Assembly: GCA_024362935.1 (NCBI GenBank)
Contig: JANCRA010000114.1
Coordinates: 992,001 to 1,056,000 of the forward strand
DNA from: Setophaga petechia
Taxonomy: Eukaryota > Chordata > Aves > Passeriformes > Parulidae
Direction of reading: 5' to 3'
DNA: 64,000 bases
A program made the position numbers and the translations under genes. Shown piece by piece: positions 45,754-58,719 of this stretch; the first letter of the stretch is position 1, and each line of letters opens with the position of its first letter. The notes beneath the pieces are model-generated. The model searched no databases. It saw nothing but the letters and a program-made list of their open reading frames with translations, and was not told where the DNA came from.

Positions 45754-48700
45754 TCAGCTGTGAGCAGCCAGAGCCATGCCTGGAGCTGCAGCTGGTCCCT
45801 TCTGATATGCAGGTTCTGCCATCTTTGATGGGAACTGAAAATCATCAAAGGAGGCCAGTACAGGTAGATCTGATCTAGGAGACAGACGAAGTTCTGCAGA
45901 TCTTCTTTCGAATTTCATCTGAATCCATGTACTCATGCCGGATAGGATCTCGTCTTCCCTGAGGGCTTGAAGAGCTGGAAGAGAGAGGAACAGAGCCATG
46001 GTCAGAGGCCAGATAGAGGGAATCCAACGAAAGCCTCCTGCCAGGGCCATCCCAGCCGGCTCTTGCCATGGCCAAGAGGGAGCGGGAGACAAGGGCTTCG
46101 GCCGGAAGGTGCTGGCCACGGATCACTCCCCTTGTCCCCGGAAGCTCTCCGGGCTGTGCCCCCCACGCGGCTGCCCTGACTCACCCTGACTGAGGAGCTG
46201 GAGCTCCTCCTCCTGCCCCATCACGAGCACTCCGGCCACCCCTGGCAAGACAGAGCATGTGGCGGCGCCAGGCGGCACAGCTGCCCGACACGGGCGCTGC
46301 CAGCCCTGTGGCCGCACGCCCTCCTCCCGGGCAGGGCTCCTGCCGGCCCTGCCGCACGCTGCCGGCCGAGAGCACGGCTGCGGGAGGGCGGCGGCAGCGC
46401 CCAGGACGGGCGGGGCTGCAGCGGCACGGGCGCGGCTCCTGCTGCCGGGCTAGCAGCCGGGCCGGGAGGCGGGAAGGGGCGCCGGGCTGCTGGCTCACCG
46501 ATCAACCTGACGGCCGCCTTTCGCAGGGACCTCTGTGGGCGCTGCAGGTGCGGCAGGGCCCAGCGCAGGTGCTCGGCCGCTCGGCTCTCGTCCTGCAGCA
46601 GCTGCGGAGAGCGCCGGCCGGGAAGGTTTGGCGCGGGCTCTGCCCCTCGGCCGGGCGCTCCCTGCGCCCAGCACCGGCCGAGCCGGCGCGCACGGCCCAG
46701 GGCAGGGAGCGGCGTGGGGGGCGCAGGCCGGCGGGCCCAGCTGCGGCGCCGGGCAGGGGCACAGCTGCCAGCCCTCCACACTGAGCACCGGGGGCAGGAG
46801 GCTTCTCCACTCCAGCCTGCGGCTGGGGCTCGCGGGTGTCCTTACCAGGCTCTGGGCGAACTCCATCCGCCGCTTCTTGCTCAGGAGCTCCTCGAGATCC
46901 CTCCTCCTTAGGAAGCGTGCGGCACAAAGCAGGGCTTCGCGAGAGGCCTGCAGAGCAGCAGAGAGCCGCACGTGGCACCGGAGCGCGGGGGAGTCACACG
47001 GGAGCTGGCTCCCTGTGCCAAGGCCAGGGGAGGCTGGAGCCCACGAGGCGCCGGGGCAGGAGGCGGCCGAGGCCCCTCCCAGGGATGCGGCAGCATCACA
47101 CCAAACCTCACCTCGGCCACGTGCACGTTCTCATGGTGCCAGCCCAAGAATAGAGGGAGCAGGCTCTGGCTCGCAATTGTGGTAAGAGGATTTCCCCCCT
47201 CCTCCACTTGCAACTCCATCACCTTGCTGAAGAGCTGGATGGAGAGCAGCTGCACATGGCTGTTGTCCTGGAGGAAAGGAGAAGTCCTAAGCACCAGCTA
47301 CTCCAGGCCCATTGGGGCAAAGGCCCAAACATGCAGCGGGCACAAAGTTTCCAGGCAGGCAGCATCCAGTGCCCACGGCTGGGGGCACAGAGCCTTACGT
47401 TCTCAAAGTGTGGCAGGAGGGACTCCAGCAGCTTCAGGGTGGTGATGCTGGGTATCTCGAGGTCTTTGTCCTGGAGCACATGCGTGAGCACAGAGAGGCT
47501 CATCCCGACCATCTCTGCATCTGGATCCGCCAGCTGCTCCACCAGGTGTTGACAGAGGCCGCATATTCCTCCGGCCTGTGTGCAAGACCAGGCTGTGCTG
47601 TGAATCCATGACTGGCCGCAGCACCAACAGCTGCTTGGGGCACTCAGGCAGCTGAAGCGGGAGTCGGGAGAGCTGGCAGCAGCTGCCTCTGCTGCCAAAG
47701 CCCAGCCAAGCCCTGTGGTCTGCCTTCCCCAGCCCCACGCTGCCAGTGCGGCTTCACCCACTGTCCCCTTCTCACCAGCGAGGGCTCCTTGCTGAGCACC
47801 ACGAGGCCTCTGAGCTCCAGGCGCAGCCTGTCCCTGCTCTGGCTCGGCAGGTGCCGGGATAGCACCAACAGGGCACTGGGACCGTGTTTGCTCAGGTCCA
47901 GACACTCCAGGAGCTGAAGGGCACAGGGCAGTGGCAGGGGAGCCGGCCGGCAGGAGCCCGGAGCCGCTGCAGGGCCGGCTCCAGGCAGCAGCAGCGGGCG
48001 TGGGCAGCATCCCAGGCAGCTGCAACTACCAGAGACCAGAGAGCAGAGAGCTGGGAGGCAGCTCAGCCAGGCAGCACTGGCCATCAGGCTCACCTCCACA
48101 AAGAAGGCCAGGGCAGGCAGATGCCAGCGGGGCTGCTTCGCGATGAGCAGGCTGAGCAGGTGCGAGGCCATGTGGGGACACAAGGGGGTCAAGCCACAGC
48201 GCATCTCCCTGGCAGGGGAAAAAGGCACCAAGGCTCTGAGCCGGGCAGGCAGACCTGTCACAGAGGTTTCATCTTTCCCCAGCACTCTGCAAGGGGACAT
48301 GGGTCCCTTGGGAGGCGGCTGCTGCAGGGCATCCTCCTCCCCAGCCCTTTGCAGTCTGCTCGGCCCTCCCCCGGTGACGAGGCCCTCTTGCTTACAATCC
48401 CCGGGGACTGTGTGGGCCACTCCGGGCACGGGGCACAAGTGCTGGCGGTGGCGGTGGGGACTAGGGGATCTCACCTGGCCAGCAGAGCCGCTGCATAGTG
48501 CTGGCTGTCGGCACAGAGCAGGGTGTCCCAGAGCTGCTTGTGCTCCAGAGCCAGCACGTTCTTGCCAAAGCCCAGTTGGCAGAGCAGAGCCTTCATGGTC
48601 TGCACTGCAAACCTGTGTGCCGAGCCAAGGCCAGGTCACTCTGGGAGCACAGGCCCTGGCCGCAAGGGCGCGGGAAGGACAGGGTGGCTGGCACCTGTTG

Positions 48701-51074
48701 GGCTCGCTGGGAAGGCCGTGTTCCTCCCGGCACGCTCTCCAGAAGCGCTGGGTCTCCACGTCCTCTGGCCTCTGCTCCGTGGTGGTGAAAATTTGCAAGA
48801 GCAAAGGCATGAACAGGTGGGGAGAATGAAAGTGGATTGCGTGGTGCCACTCGGGCATGCTTGCAATCCTCCACAGCACCAGAGTTGCCTGCAAGAGACA
48901 AAGCACCCCGAGGCAGCACTCAGTGCCGAGGTGTCCATGAGGCAGGGTCTGAGGGGAGAGGCAGGGAGAGCACACGGCCTGCTGCCCCTAGCCCAGCTTT
49001 CAGCCCAGGCAGGAAGCTGCAGAGTGGGGAGAGCATGGAGAGCTTCTGAGAAGGCAACCTGGAGGGCCAGCATAGGCCAGCTCCAGAAACTCACAGCCAG
49101 GGCAAGGACGGCCTTCTTGTCCCTGCTGCAGAGGAAGCCGCCATACGGTGGCTGTTCCTCTATCACAGAGAGCAGCACTGGAAGCACCTCCTCCGTGGCT
49201 ACTTCTGAGGTGCCTATGGCTCTCCACATCAGCACGGCGGCTCTGTGGGACCAGAGCTGTGCATCAGTACCGTGCCCCGTGCAGCTGCGTGGGGCCGGGA
49301 GGGAGCATGGCAGCAGGCTCAGGAAACAGAGGGGCCTGAGGGTGCCGGTGCTCCCTGCCTGTCTGGCAGACCCCGCTGGACAGGCTGTACAGGGCGATGG
49401 GCCCTACGGGCCAGTGAGCACTGAGCTCTCGAGGCACTTGTGCCCCGTACCTTTCACACGTTGGGGCACAGCGCAGGAGGTTCATCACAACGTGGGCCGG
49501 GTGTTCTTCAGTGAGGCTGACAATGGCCGTTTGCAGCCCAGCATCCACAGACTCACAGGACGTGAGTCTCCGGAGCATGTCACTCACCATGGCTTGCACC
49601 TGGAGGTGGCATGGGGAAGACTTGGAGTGCTGTGCAAGGGAGCAGCTTGCCCAGCTTTCCCTAAAAAGTTCTTGCCTTCCCAGCCCACTGTGATGGGGCT
49701 GAGGGGGCCCAGCAGACATGGCTTGAGGGGCTGCGTGATCCTGGGAGGCCTTCAGCCCTGGCCCCAGGCTGCTGCAGAGAATAAAAGCACTTCTGTTAAA
49801 ACTGCAGAGTGGGTCCAGGACTCACAGTCAGCGTGGGCATGGCCTCAGTCTCTGGGATGCCCTGTGTGATGGTGTTGGTGGTGGCCATGCCCTCCGTCAG
49901 GGCCATGTCAGCCTCCTCCGTTTCCCAGTCAGAGCTGGCAGCCAGGTCAGAGGACGCTGTGCTGGCAGCAGCCTCTGCCCGCAGCTTGCTGGGCCTGGGG
50001 TTGGGCTCGGCCGTGCCCTCGGGTGCGGGGCCGCTGGTCTTTGTGTGCCGAAGGCGCAGGAACCTCCGCAGTGTCTGCAGCAGAAGGAAGGGCGGGAAGA
50101 GAGGAACGTTCCATGGTCTGCTCCACTGCGGGGCCCGGCCGAGCAGTGCCAGCAGGCCCAGCCCAGGTGGGGATGGCTGCAGGTACCTGCGCTGCTCTGT
50201 GGAAGCGACCACGGGTGGGCTCCTGCTCTTGAGTTCGGTCCCTGGCTGCATCTGCCAAAGAGCAAGCGCAGCCAGAGCTGAGGGGCCGTGGGAGAGGCCG
50301 GAGAACACAGCGCAGCCCTGCCCTCCCCAGGCAGGGACAGCACTGCGGGTGCCCAGGTGTCACAGACATCCTCTCACTAAAAATCCTTTCTTTAGGGTTT
50401 TTCCTTCTGAGAAGCTAAGAGGCCTCAGAGACAGAATGTAAACAGTGGTTATCTGCTGCTGTGGAATGCAACAGGTCCACCTGTGATTGGCCCATCTTGG
50501 ATGTGTATAATTAATAGTCAATCAAGGATGGAGCTATCTCGGACAGAGTCGGAGAGAGCTCCTTTGTTAGCATTCTTTTCTGTTCTATTTTTAGCTTAGC
50601 TAGCCTTCTGAGGAACCTTTTCCATTCTTTTCTTTTTAGTATAGTTACAATGTAATATATATATCATAAAATAACAAATCAAGCCTTCTGATCATGGAGT
50701 CAACATTCTCATCTCTCCCTTTACCTGCAAAGCCCTGTGACCACTGTCACACCTGGGGACGGAGCACGGCCATTAAGGGGGCAGCCCCAGCCCCTGTCCC
50801 ATCCTGTCCATGGGCATGTCCACAGGGATGGGATGGGATGGGATGGGATGGGATGGGATGGGATGGGATGGGATGGGATGGGATGGGATGGGATGGGATG
50901 GGATGGGGCCAGGCCAGCTGCAGGCACCGGCCCTGCAGCCCAGCTCCGCCACTCACCATCCTGCAGCGGCTGCAACTGCTCCGGCTCTGCAGGCTGCTGC
51001 GCTGGGGCAGCTGCAGGGCCTTTGCTTTTCTTGCCCCGAAGCCCCTTGAACAGGCTGAGCAGTCTGCCTGCCAT
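45754..51074 (-). CDS. MROH-like protein, copy F (complete)
   Basis: Predicted exons are 50957-51074, 49826-49956, 49451-49599, 49095-49242, 48695-48888, 48475-48612, 48094-48208, 47776-47913, 47399-47575, 47112-47267, 46846-46947, 46499-46601, 46185-46241 and 45754-45974, all offset 29478 bp from copy C. Private replacements are LKLLES in exon 9, LTTIASQ in exon 10 and HLFMPLL in exon 5. It shares the exon 6 Cys with copies C and G, TITQG with A, B and G, and KMAEP in exon 14 with D. No frame disruption was noticed. Spacers on both sides are of normal unit type, so this is a typical undisturbed unit. Confidence 0.8.
50437..50751 (+). repeat. Old solo LTR in intron 1, unit F
   Basis: Same element and position as in the other units. 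Confidence 0.6.
50825..50908 (+). repeat. GGGAT minisatellite, unit F (about 17 copies)
   Basis: Same tract, 84 bp. Confidence 0.97.
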
Positions 51075-53261
51075 CTCGCTGTCTCACCTCGAGGGCACCT
51101 TCGAGACAGATGCCTCGGCAAAGGCAGCGAGTGCTGCAGTTGTGCCTTGCAGGCACCTGCAACAGAGGAGCCTCAGGAAGGCTACAGGACAGCAAGTCCT
51201 GCGCTCGAGGCCTCCTGCCGCAATGAGAGGAGACTCCTGGTGAACGATGGAGGTCACCAAGTCCCAGGGCCTGGCCACAAGGGCACGGGCCGCAGAGATG
51301 GGAGGTGCCTCGGTAAAGCTCCGAGTCACCGAATCCTGAGGTCTGGCCGTGAGGCCAGCCGCAGGAGGAACACCTTGGAAAAGCTCCGGGTCAGCAACCA
51401 ATGAGCCGGCTGTGCGGGGACGCCTCACAGCACTGCTCTGTCACCTCCTGTCCTGTCGTGTGCACCGAGCACTGTGGCGTGGCCGCGTCGCTGCCAGCTC
51501 ATTTGTCAGCACGTGTCACAAAGGGCTGCTCAGACACGCTGTCCCTTTCGGTTCCACGGTGAACCTGCTGCACCATGTCACAAAGGGACATGTTGCCATG
51601 TGCTCCGGGGCCATCCCCTCCCCACCCAAGGTGCCCCTGCTTGGAAGGAATCCATTGCCCCGAGTGTCTAACACAGCCCTGGACACACCACGACCCGCCA
51701 AGTGCTCGGGGAAGGACTCTCCACGGTGCCCAGCCCACACAGCCCAGCTCGCTGCTGGCCCTGGAGCAGAGCAGCTTCCAGCAAACAAGAGGCAAACGCT
51801 TCTTGCCAAGAGTTCAAACACAGCAGATAGAGAAGATGGCATGGATGTGTGCATAAAGGCCTTTGAATTCACAGCTCTTTGAGTGGCATTTGGGGCTCTC
51901 AGCCGGACAGAGATGATCCCCCTCTGTCCTGTTCTTAAAGGTGGGGAGACACACCCTGCCGCTGGTGCTTGTCTTGGTCTCTGCAGGCCCAGGCAGATGC
52001 CAAAGCTGCTCTTCACAGCCTTCTCCCTTCCCACGCCCCTCTGCCAAGTGCACGGGGCCTCAAGAACGGAAACGAGTGCAGGGAGCCAAAAGGAGACAGC
52101 TGCATCTACCTCACTGGGGGCGCCTGGGGAAGCAGTTTGCTTGAGAAGCAAACCCCTCTCTTCCTAAGGCATTTCCCCAAAAGCATACATTTCCCAGGGA
52201 ACACCAACACACACTTAAGAAACCCTGGCAAGGCTGAATGACTTCTGCACCTTGTAGCACAGGCACTCCAGCTCGAGCTCATCTTCCTTCTCCCGAGTCT
52301 GTTTCCTCGTGTCCCTTGTGGCGCGCAGCCCGGGGCCCCCCAGAAACAAGAGCTGCCCGCTGCCCGTTCAAGTGCCCGAACTCCTGCCTGCGCTCACGGC
52401 AGCAAAACCAGGCTGTTCCCAGCCGGGGAGCGGAGCCCTGTTCTCGCAGGAGGCTCTCGTGAGCCCCTTGCCCACTGTGCACTCAGCACTTCTGCCTGCC
52501 TGCCCAGAACGCTCTTGGCACAGCAGAGCACAAGCTGGCCCGCTCTGGGCTCAGCACAGCCCAAACACAGGCGTGGGAAGACACAGCGGCTGTTTTGCAG
52601 CCATGCCCCAGAGGGACGGGAAGAGGCCCTGCCTCTGGTCTCACTCGGTCGGGCTTCTGACAGGGTCTGAGGCAGGCGCTGCCTGATTCCTCGCGTGTGG
52701 GGAGAGCAGAGCCGCCGGAAGCGCGCCCAGCAGGCAGGCACTGCCTGACAGCGCTGCGGCCGCTGGGACGGTTGTGCCCCCGAGTCTCAGCCACTCCGCT
52801 GCGGGCTTCTGTTGCTCTTAGGCGCACCCAGAGCTCACTGCTAGGCCACGATGGTCTCTTGTCCTGCCCTCTTCCTGTCCCTTGTGTAGTGATGGAGCAT
52901 TGCTGTGCTTTCAGGAAGCTCTTTGTGGGAACTTCGGCCATTGAAAGCTCCTTTGCCCTCAGTAGATGCCTGCACTGGAATCCCTCATGGCTGGGTTCAG
53001 AGCACGCTCAAGCTGGCTATTCTATAACCCAGGGTCCTTTTCCCCTTCAGCGTGCTCAGCATCCCCTTTAACTCCACGCCGCTGTGCAGCTGGAGCAGGA
53101 GGACAGGGACCTTTGCAGCCCGAGCTGCCCTTGCTCCTCTCTGTCCGTGCACGGAACACAGCGGGGAGGAGAACAGCAGCAGGGCCCTGCGTGTCCCCGG
53201 GCCCAGGTTTTGCGCCGCTTCAGCTCCACAGAGACGCGGGTAAAGTGAAAAACACAAACAG

Positions 53262-53267
53262 TTTATT
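53262..53267 (-). terminator. Poly(A) signal AATAAA, copy G
   Basis: Same position relative to the stop codon as in copy C. Confidence 0.65.
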
Positions 53268-53398
53268 AAGGGAAAGCCAAGCGAAGCGAAGGGGTGAGCT
53301 GGGAGGTAAAAAAGGGCATGGGTGGGGCCTGAGGGCTGCAGGGAAGGAGCTGCCAAGAGGGAGAGAGATGGCAGGAGCTGTTGGAGCTTCGCACAGGC

Positions 53399-56300
53399 TC
53401 AGCTGTGAGCAGCCAGAGCCATGCCTGGAGCTGCAGCTGGTCCCTTCTGATATGCAGGTTCTCCCATCTTTGACGGGAACTGAAAATCATCAAAGGAGGC
53501 CAGTACAGGTAGATCTGATCTAGGAGACAGACGAAGTTCTGCAGATCTTCTTTCGAATTTCATCTGAATCCATGTACTCATGCCGGATAGGATCTCGTCT
53601 TCCCTGAGGGCTTGAAGGGCTGGAAGAGAGAGGAACAGAGCCATGGTCAGAGGCCAGATAGAGGGAATCCAACGAAAGCCTCCTGCCAGGGCCATCCCAG
53701 CCGGCTCTTGCCATGGCCAAGAGGGAGCGGGAGACAAGGGCTTCGGCCGGAAGGTGCTGGCCACGGATCACTCCCCTTGTCCCCGGAAGCTCTCCGGGCT
53801 GTGCCCCCCACGCGGCTGCCCTGACTCACCCTGACTGAGGAGCTGGAGCTCCTCCTCCTGCCCCATCACGAGCACTCCGGCCACCCCTGGCAAGACAGAG
53901 CATGTGGCGGCGCCAGGCGGCACAGCTGCCCGACACGGGCGCTGCCAGCCCTGTGGCCGCACGCCCTCCTCCCGGGCAGGGCTCCTGCCGGCCCTGCCGC
54001 ACGCTGCCGGCCGAGAGCACGGCTGCGGGAGGGCGGCGGCAGCGCCCAGGACGGGCGGGGCTGCAGCGGCACGGGCGCGGCTCCTGCTGCCGGGCTAGCA
54101 GCCGGGCCGGGAGGCGGGAAGGGGCGCCGGGCTGCTGGCTCACCGATCAACCTGACGGCCGCCTTTCGCAGGGACCTCTGTGGGCGCTGCAGGTGCGGCA
54201 GGGCCCAGCGCAGGTGCTCGGCCGCTCGGCTCTCGTCCTGCAGCAGCTGCGGAGAGCGCCGGCCGGGAAGGTTTGGCGCGGGCTCTGCCCCTCGGCCGGG
54301 CGCTCCCTGCGCCCTGCACCGGCCGAGCCGGCGCGCACGGCCCAGGGCAGGGAGCGGCGTGGGGGGCGCAGGCCGGCGGGCCCAGCTGCGGCGCCGGGCA
54401 GGGGCACAGCTGCCAGCCCTCCACACTGAGCACCGGGGGCAGGAGGCTTCTCCACTCCAGCCTGCGGCTGGGGCTCCCGGGTGTCCTTACCAGGCTCTGG
54501 GCGAACTCCATCCGCCGCTTCTTGCTCAGGAGCTCCTCGAGATCCCTCCTCCTTAGGAAGCGTGCGGCACAAAGCAGGGCTTCGCGAGAGGCCTGCAGAG
54601 CAGCAGAGAGCCGCACGTGGCACCGGAGCGCGGGGGAGTCACACGGGAGCTGGCTCCCTGTGCCAAGGCCAGGGGAGGCTGGAGCCCACGAGGCGCCGGG
54701 GCAGGAGGCGGCCGAGCCCCCTCCCAGGGATGCGGCAGCATCACACCAAACCTCACCTCGGCCACGTGCACGTTCTCATGGTGCCAGCCCAAGAATAGAG
54801 GGAGCAGGCTCTGGCTCACAATTGTGGTAAGAGGATTTCCCCCCTCCTCCACTTGCAACTCCATCACCTTGCTGAAGAGCTGGATGGAGAGCAGCTGCAC
54901 ATGGCTGTTGTCCTGGAGGAAAGGAGAAGTCCTAAGCACCAGCTACTCCAGGCCCATTGGGGCAAAGGCCCAAACATGCAGCGGGCACAAAGTTTCCAGG
55001 CAGGCAGCATCCAGTGCCCACGGCTGGGGGCACAGAGCCTTACGTTCTCAAAGTGTGGCAGGAGGGACTCCACCAGCTTCAGGGTGGTGATGCTGGGTAT
55101 CTCGAGGTCTTTGTCCTGGAGCACATGCGTGAGCACAGAGAGGCTCATCCCGACCATCTCTGCATCTGGATCCGCCAGCTGCTCCACCAGGTGTTGACAG
55201 AGGCCGCATATTCCTCCGGCCTGTGTGCAAGACCAGGCTGTGCTGTGAATCCATGACTGGCCGCAGCACCAACAGCTGCTTGGGGCACTCAGGCAGCTGA
55301 AGCGGGAGTCGGGAGAGCTGGCAGCAGCTGCCTCTGCTGCCAAAGCCCAGCCAAGCCCTGTGGTCTGCCTTCCCCAGCCCCACGCTGCCAGTGCGGCTTC
55401 ACCCACTGTCCCCTTCTCACCAGCGAGGGCTCCTTGCTGAGCACCACGAGGCCTCTGAGCTCCAGGCGCAGCCTGTCCCTGCTCTGGCTCGGCAGGTGCC
55501 GGGATAGCACCAACAGGGCACTGGGACCGTGTTTGCTCAGGTCCAGACACTCCAGGAGCTGAAGGGCACAGGGCAGTGGCAGGGGAGCCGGCCGGCAGGA
55601 GCCCGGAGCCGCTGCAGGGCCGGCTCCAGGCAGCAGCAGCGGGCGTGGGCAGCATCCCAGGCAGCTGCAACTACCAGAGACCAGAGACCAGAGAGCTGGG
55701 AGGCAGCTCAGCCAGGCAGCACTGGCCATCAGGCTCACCTCCACAAAGAAGGCCAGGGCAGGCAGATGCCAGCGGGGCTGCTTCGCGATGAGCAGGCTGA
55801 GCAGGTGCGAGGCCATGTGGGGACACAAGGGGGTCAAGCCACAGCGCATCTCCCTGGCAGGGGAAAAAGGCACCAAGGCTCTGAGCCGGGCAGGCAGACC
55901 TGTCACAGAGGTTTCATCTTTCCCCAGCACTCTGCAAGGGGACATGGGTCCCTTGGGAGGCGGCTGCTGCAGGGCATCCTCCTCCCCAGCCCTTTGCAGT
56001 CTGCTCGGCCCTCCCCCGGTGACGAGGCCCTCTTGCTTACAATCCCCGGGGACTGTGTGGGCCACTCCGGGCACGGGGCACAAGTGCTGGCGGTGGCGGT
56101 GGGGACTAGGGGATCTCACCTGGCCAGCAGAGCCGCTGCATAGTGCTGGCTGTCGGCACAGAGCAGGGTGTCCCAGAGCTGCTTGTGCTCCAGAGCCAGC
56201 ACGTTCTTGCCAAAGCCCAGTTGGCAGAGCAGAGCCTTCATGGTCTGCACTGCAAACCTGTGTGCCGAGCCAAGGCCAGGTCACTCTGGGAGCACAGGCC

Positions 56301-58719
56301 CTGGCCGCAAGGGCGCGGGAAGGACAGGGTGGCTGGCACCTGTTGGGCTCGCTGGGAAGGCCGTGTTCCTCCCGGCACGCTCTCCAGAAGCGCTGGGTCT
56401 CCACGTCCTCTGGCCTCTGCTCCGTGGTGGTGAAAATTTGCAAGAGCAAAGGCACGAACAGGTGGGGAGAATGAAAGTGGATTGCGTGGTGCCACTCGGG
56501 CATGCTTGCAATCCTCCACAGCACCAGAGTTGCCTGCAAGAGACAAAGCACCCCGAGGCAGCACTCAGTGCCGAGGTGTCCATGAGGCAGGGTCTGAGGG
56601 GAGAGGCAGGGAGAGCACACGGCCTGCTGCCCCTAGCCCAGCTTTCAGCCCAGGCAGGAAGCTGCAGAGTGGGGAGAGCATGGAGAGCTTCTGAGAAGGC
56701 AACCTGGAGGGCCAGCATAGGCCAGCTCCAGAAACTCACAGCCAGGGCAAGGACGGCCTTCTTGTCCCTGCTGCAGAGGAAGCCGCCATACGGTGGCTGT
56801 TCCTCTATCACAGAGAGCAGCACTGGAAGCACCTCCTCCGTGGCTACTTCTGAGGTGCCTATGGCTCTCCACATCAGCACGGCGGCTCTGTGGGACCAGA
56901 GCTGTGCATCAGTACCGTGCCCCGTGCAGCTGCGTGGGGCCGGGAGGGAGCATGGCAGCAGGCTCAGGAAACAGAGGGGCCTGAGGGTGCCGGTGCTCCC
57001 TGCCTGTCTGGCAGACCCCGCTGGACAGGCTGTACAGGGCGATGGGCCCTACGGGCCAGTGAGCACTGAGCTCTCGAGGCACTTGTGCCCCGTACCTTTC
57101 ACACGTTGGGGCACAGCGCAGGAGGTTCATCACAACGTGGGCCGGGTGTTCTTCAGTGAGGCTGACAATGGCCGTTTGCAGCCCAGCATCCACAGACTCA
57201 CAGGACGTGAGTCTCCGGAGCATGTCACTCACCATGGCTTGCACCTGGAGGTGGCATGGGGAAGACTTGGAGTGCTGTGCAAGGGAGCAGCTTGCCCAGC
57301 TTTCCCTAAAAAGTTCTTGCCTTCCCAGCCCACTGTGATGGGGCTGAGGGGGCCCAGCAGACATGGCTTGAGGGGCTGCGTGATCCTGGGAGGCCTTCAG
57401 CCCTGGCCCCAGGCTGCTGCAGAGAATAAAAGCACTTCTGTTAAAACTGCAGAGTGGGTCCAGGACTCACAGTCAGCGTGGGCATGGCCTCAGTCTCTGG
57501 GATGCCCTGTGTGATGGTGTTGGTGGTGGCCATGCCCTCCGTCAGGGCCATGTCAGCCTCCTCCGTTTCCCAGTCAGAGCTGGCAGCCAGGTCAGAGGAC
57601 GCTGTGCTGGCAGCAGCCTCTGCCCGCAGCTTGCTGGGCCTGGGGTTGGGCTCGGCCGTGCCCTCGGGTGCGGGGCCGCTGGTCTTTGTGTGCCGAAGGC
57701 GCAGGAACCTCCGCAGTGTCTGCAGCAGAAGGAAGGGCGGGAAGAGAGGAACGTTCCATGGTCTGCTCCACTGCGGGGCCCGGCCGAGCAGTGCCAGCAG
57801 GCCCAGCCCAGGTGGGGATGGCTGCAGGTACCTGCGCTGCTCTGTGGAAGCGACCACGGGTGGGCTCCTGCTCTTGAGTTCGGTCCCTGGCTGCATCTGC
57901 CAAAGAGCAAGCGCAGCCAGAGCTGAGGGGCCGTGGGAGAGGCCGGAGAACACAGCGCAGCCCTGCCCTCCCCAGGCAGGGACAGCACTGCGGGTGCCCA
58001 GGTGTCACAGACATCCTCTCACTAAAAATCCTTTCTTTAGGGTTTTTCCTTCTGAGAAGCTAAGAGGCCTCAGAGACAGAATGTAAACAGTGGTTATCTG
58101 CTGCTGTGGAATGCAACAGGTCCACCTGTGATTGGCCCATCTTGGATGTGTATAATTAATAGTCAATCAAGGATGGAGCTATCTCGGACAGAGTCGGAGA
58201 GAGCTCCTTTGTTAGCATTCTTTTCTGTTCTATTTTTAGCTTAGCTAGCCTTCTGAGGAACCTTTTCCATTCTTTTCTTTTTAGTATAGTTACAATGTAA
58301 TATATATATCATAAAATAACAAATCAAGCCTTCTGATCATGGAGTCAACATTCTCATCTCTCCCTTTACCTGCAAAGCCCTGTGACCACTGTCACACCTG
58401 GGGACGGAGCACGGCCATTAAGGGGGCAGCCCCAGCCCCTGTCCCATCCTGTCCATGGGCATGTCCACAGGGATGGGATGGGATGGGATGGGATGGGATG
58501 GGATGGGATGGGATGGGATGGGATGGGATGGGATGGGATGGGATGGGATGGGGCCAGGCCAGCTGCAGGCACCGGCCCTGCAGCCCAGCTCCGCCACTCA
58601 CCATCCTGCAGCGGCTGCAACTGCTCCGGCTCTGCAGGCTGCTGCGCTGGGGCAGCTGCAGGGCCTTTGCTTTTCTTGCCCCGAAGCCCCTTGAACAGGC
58701 TGAGCAGTCTGCCTGCCAT
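53399..58719 (-). CDS. MROH-like protein, copy G (complete, upstream-most copy)
   Basis: Predicted exons are 58602-58719, 57471-57601, 57096-57244, 56740-56887, 56340-56533, 56120-56257, 55739-55853, 55421-55558, 55044-55220, 54757-54912, 54491-54592, 54144-54246, 53830-53886 and 53399-53619, offset 37123 bp from copy C with no internal indel. It is the copy closest to unique DNA: array sequence continues only to 60036, giving about 1.3 kb of unit spacer before AT-rich flank. Any regulatory element in the flank would therefore act first on this copy. Exon 6 has Cys and exon 2 has TITQG. No frame disruption was noticed. Confidence 0.8.
58082..58396 (+). repeat. Old solo LTR in intron 1, unit G
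   Basis: Same element and position as in the other units. Confidence 0.6.
58470..58553 (+). repeat. GGGAT minisatellite, unit G (about 17 copies)
   Basis: Same tract, 84 bp. Confidence 0.97.

Larger units (their letters stand above)
45608..53252 (-). repeat. Tandem array unit F, complete (7645 bp)
   Basis: Complete unit with copy F. Landmark spacing to unit G is 7645 bp and to unit E is 7620 bp, the latter differing through minisatellite length and small indels. Confidence 0.92.
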
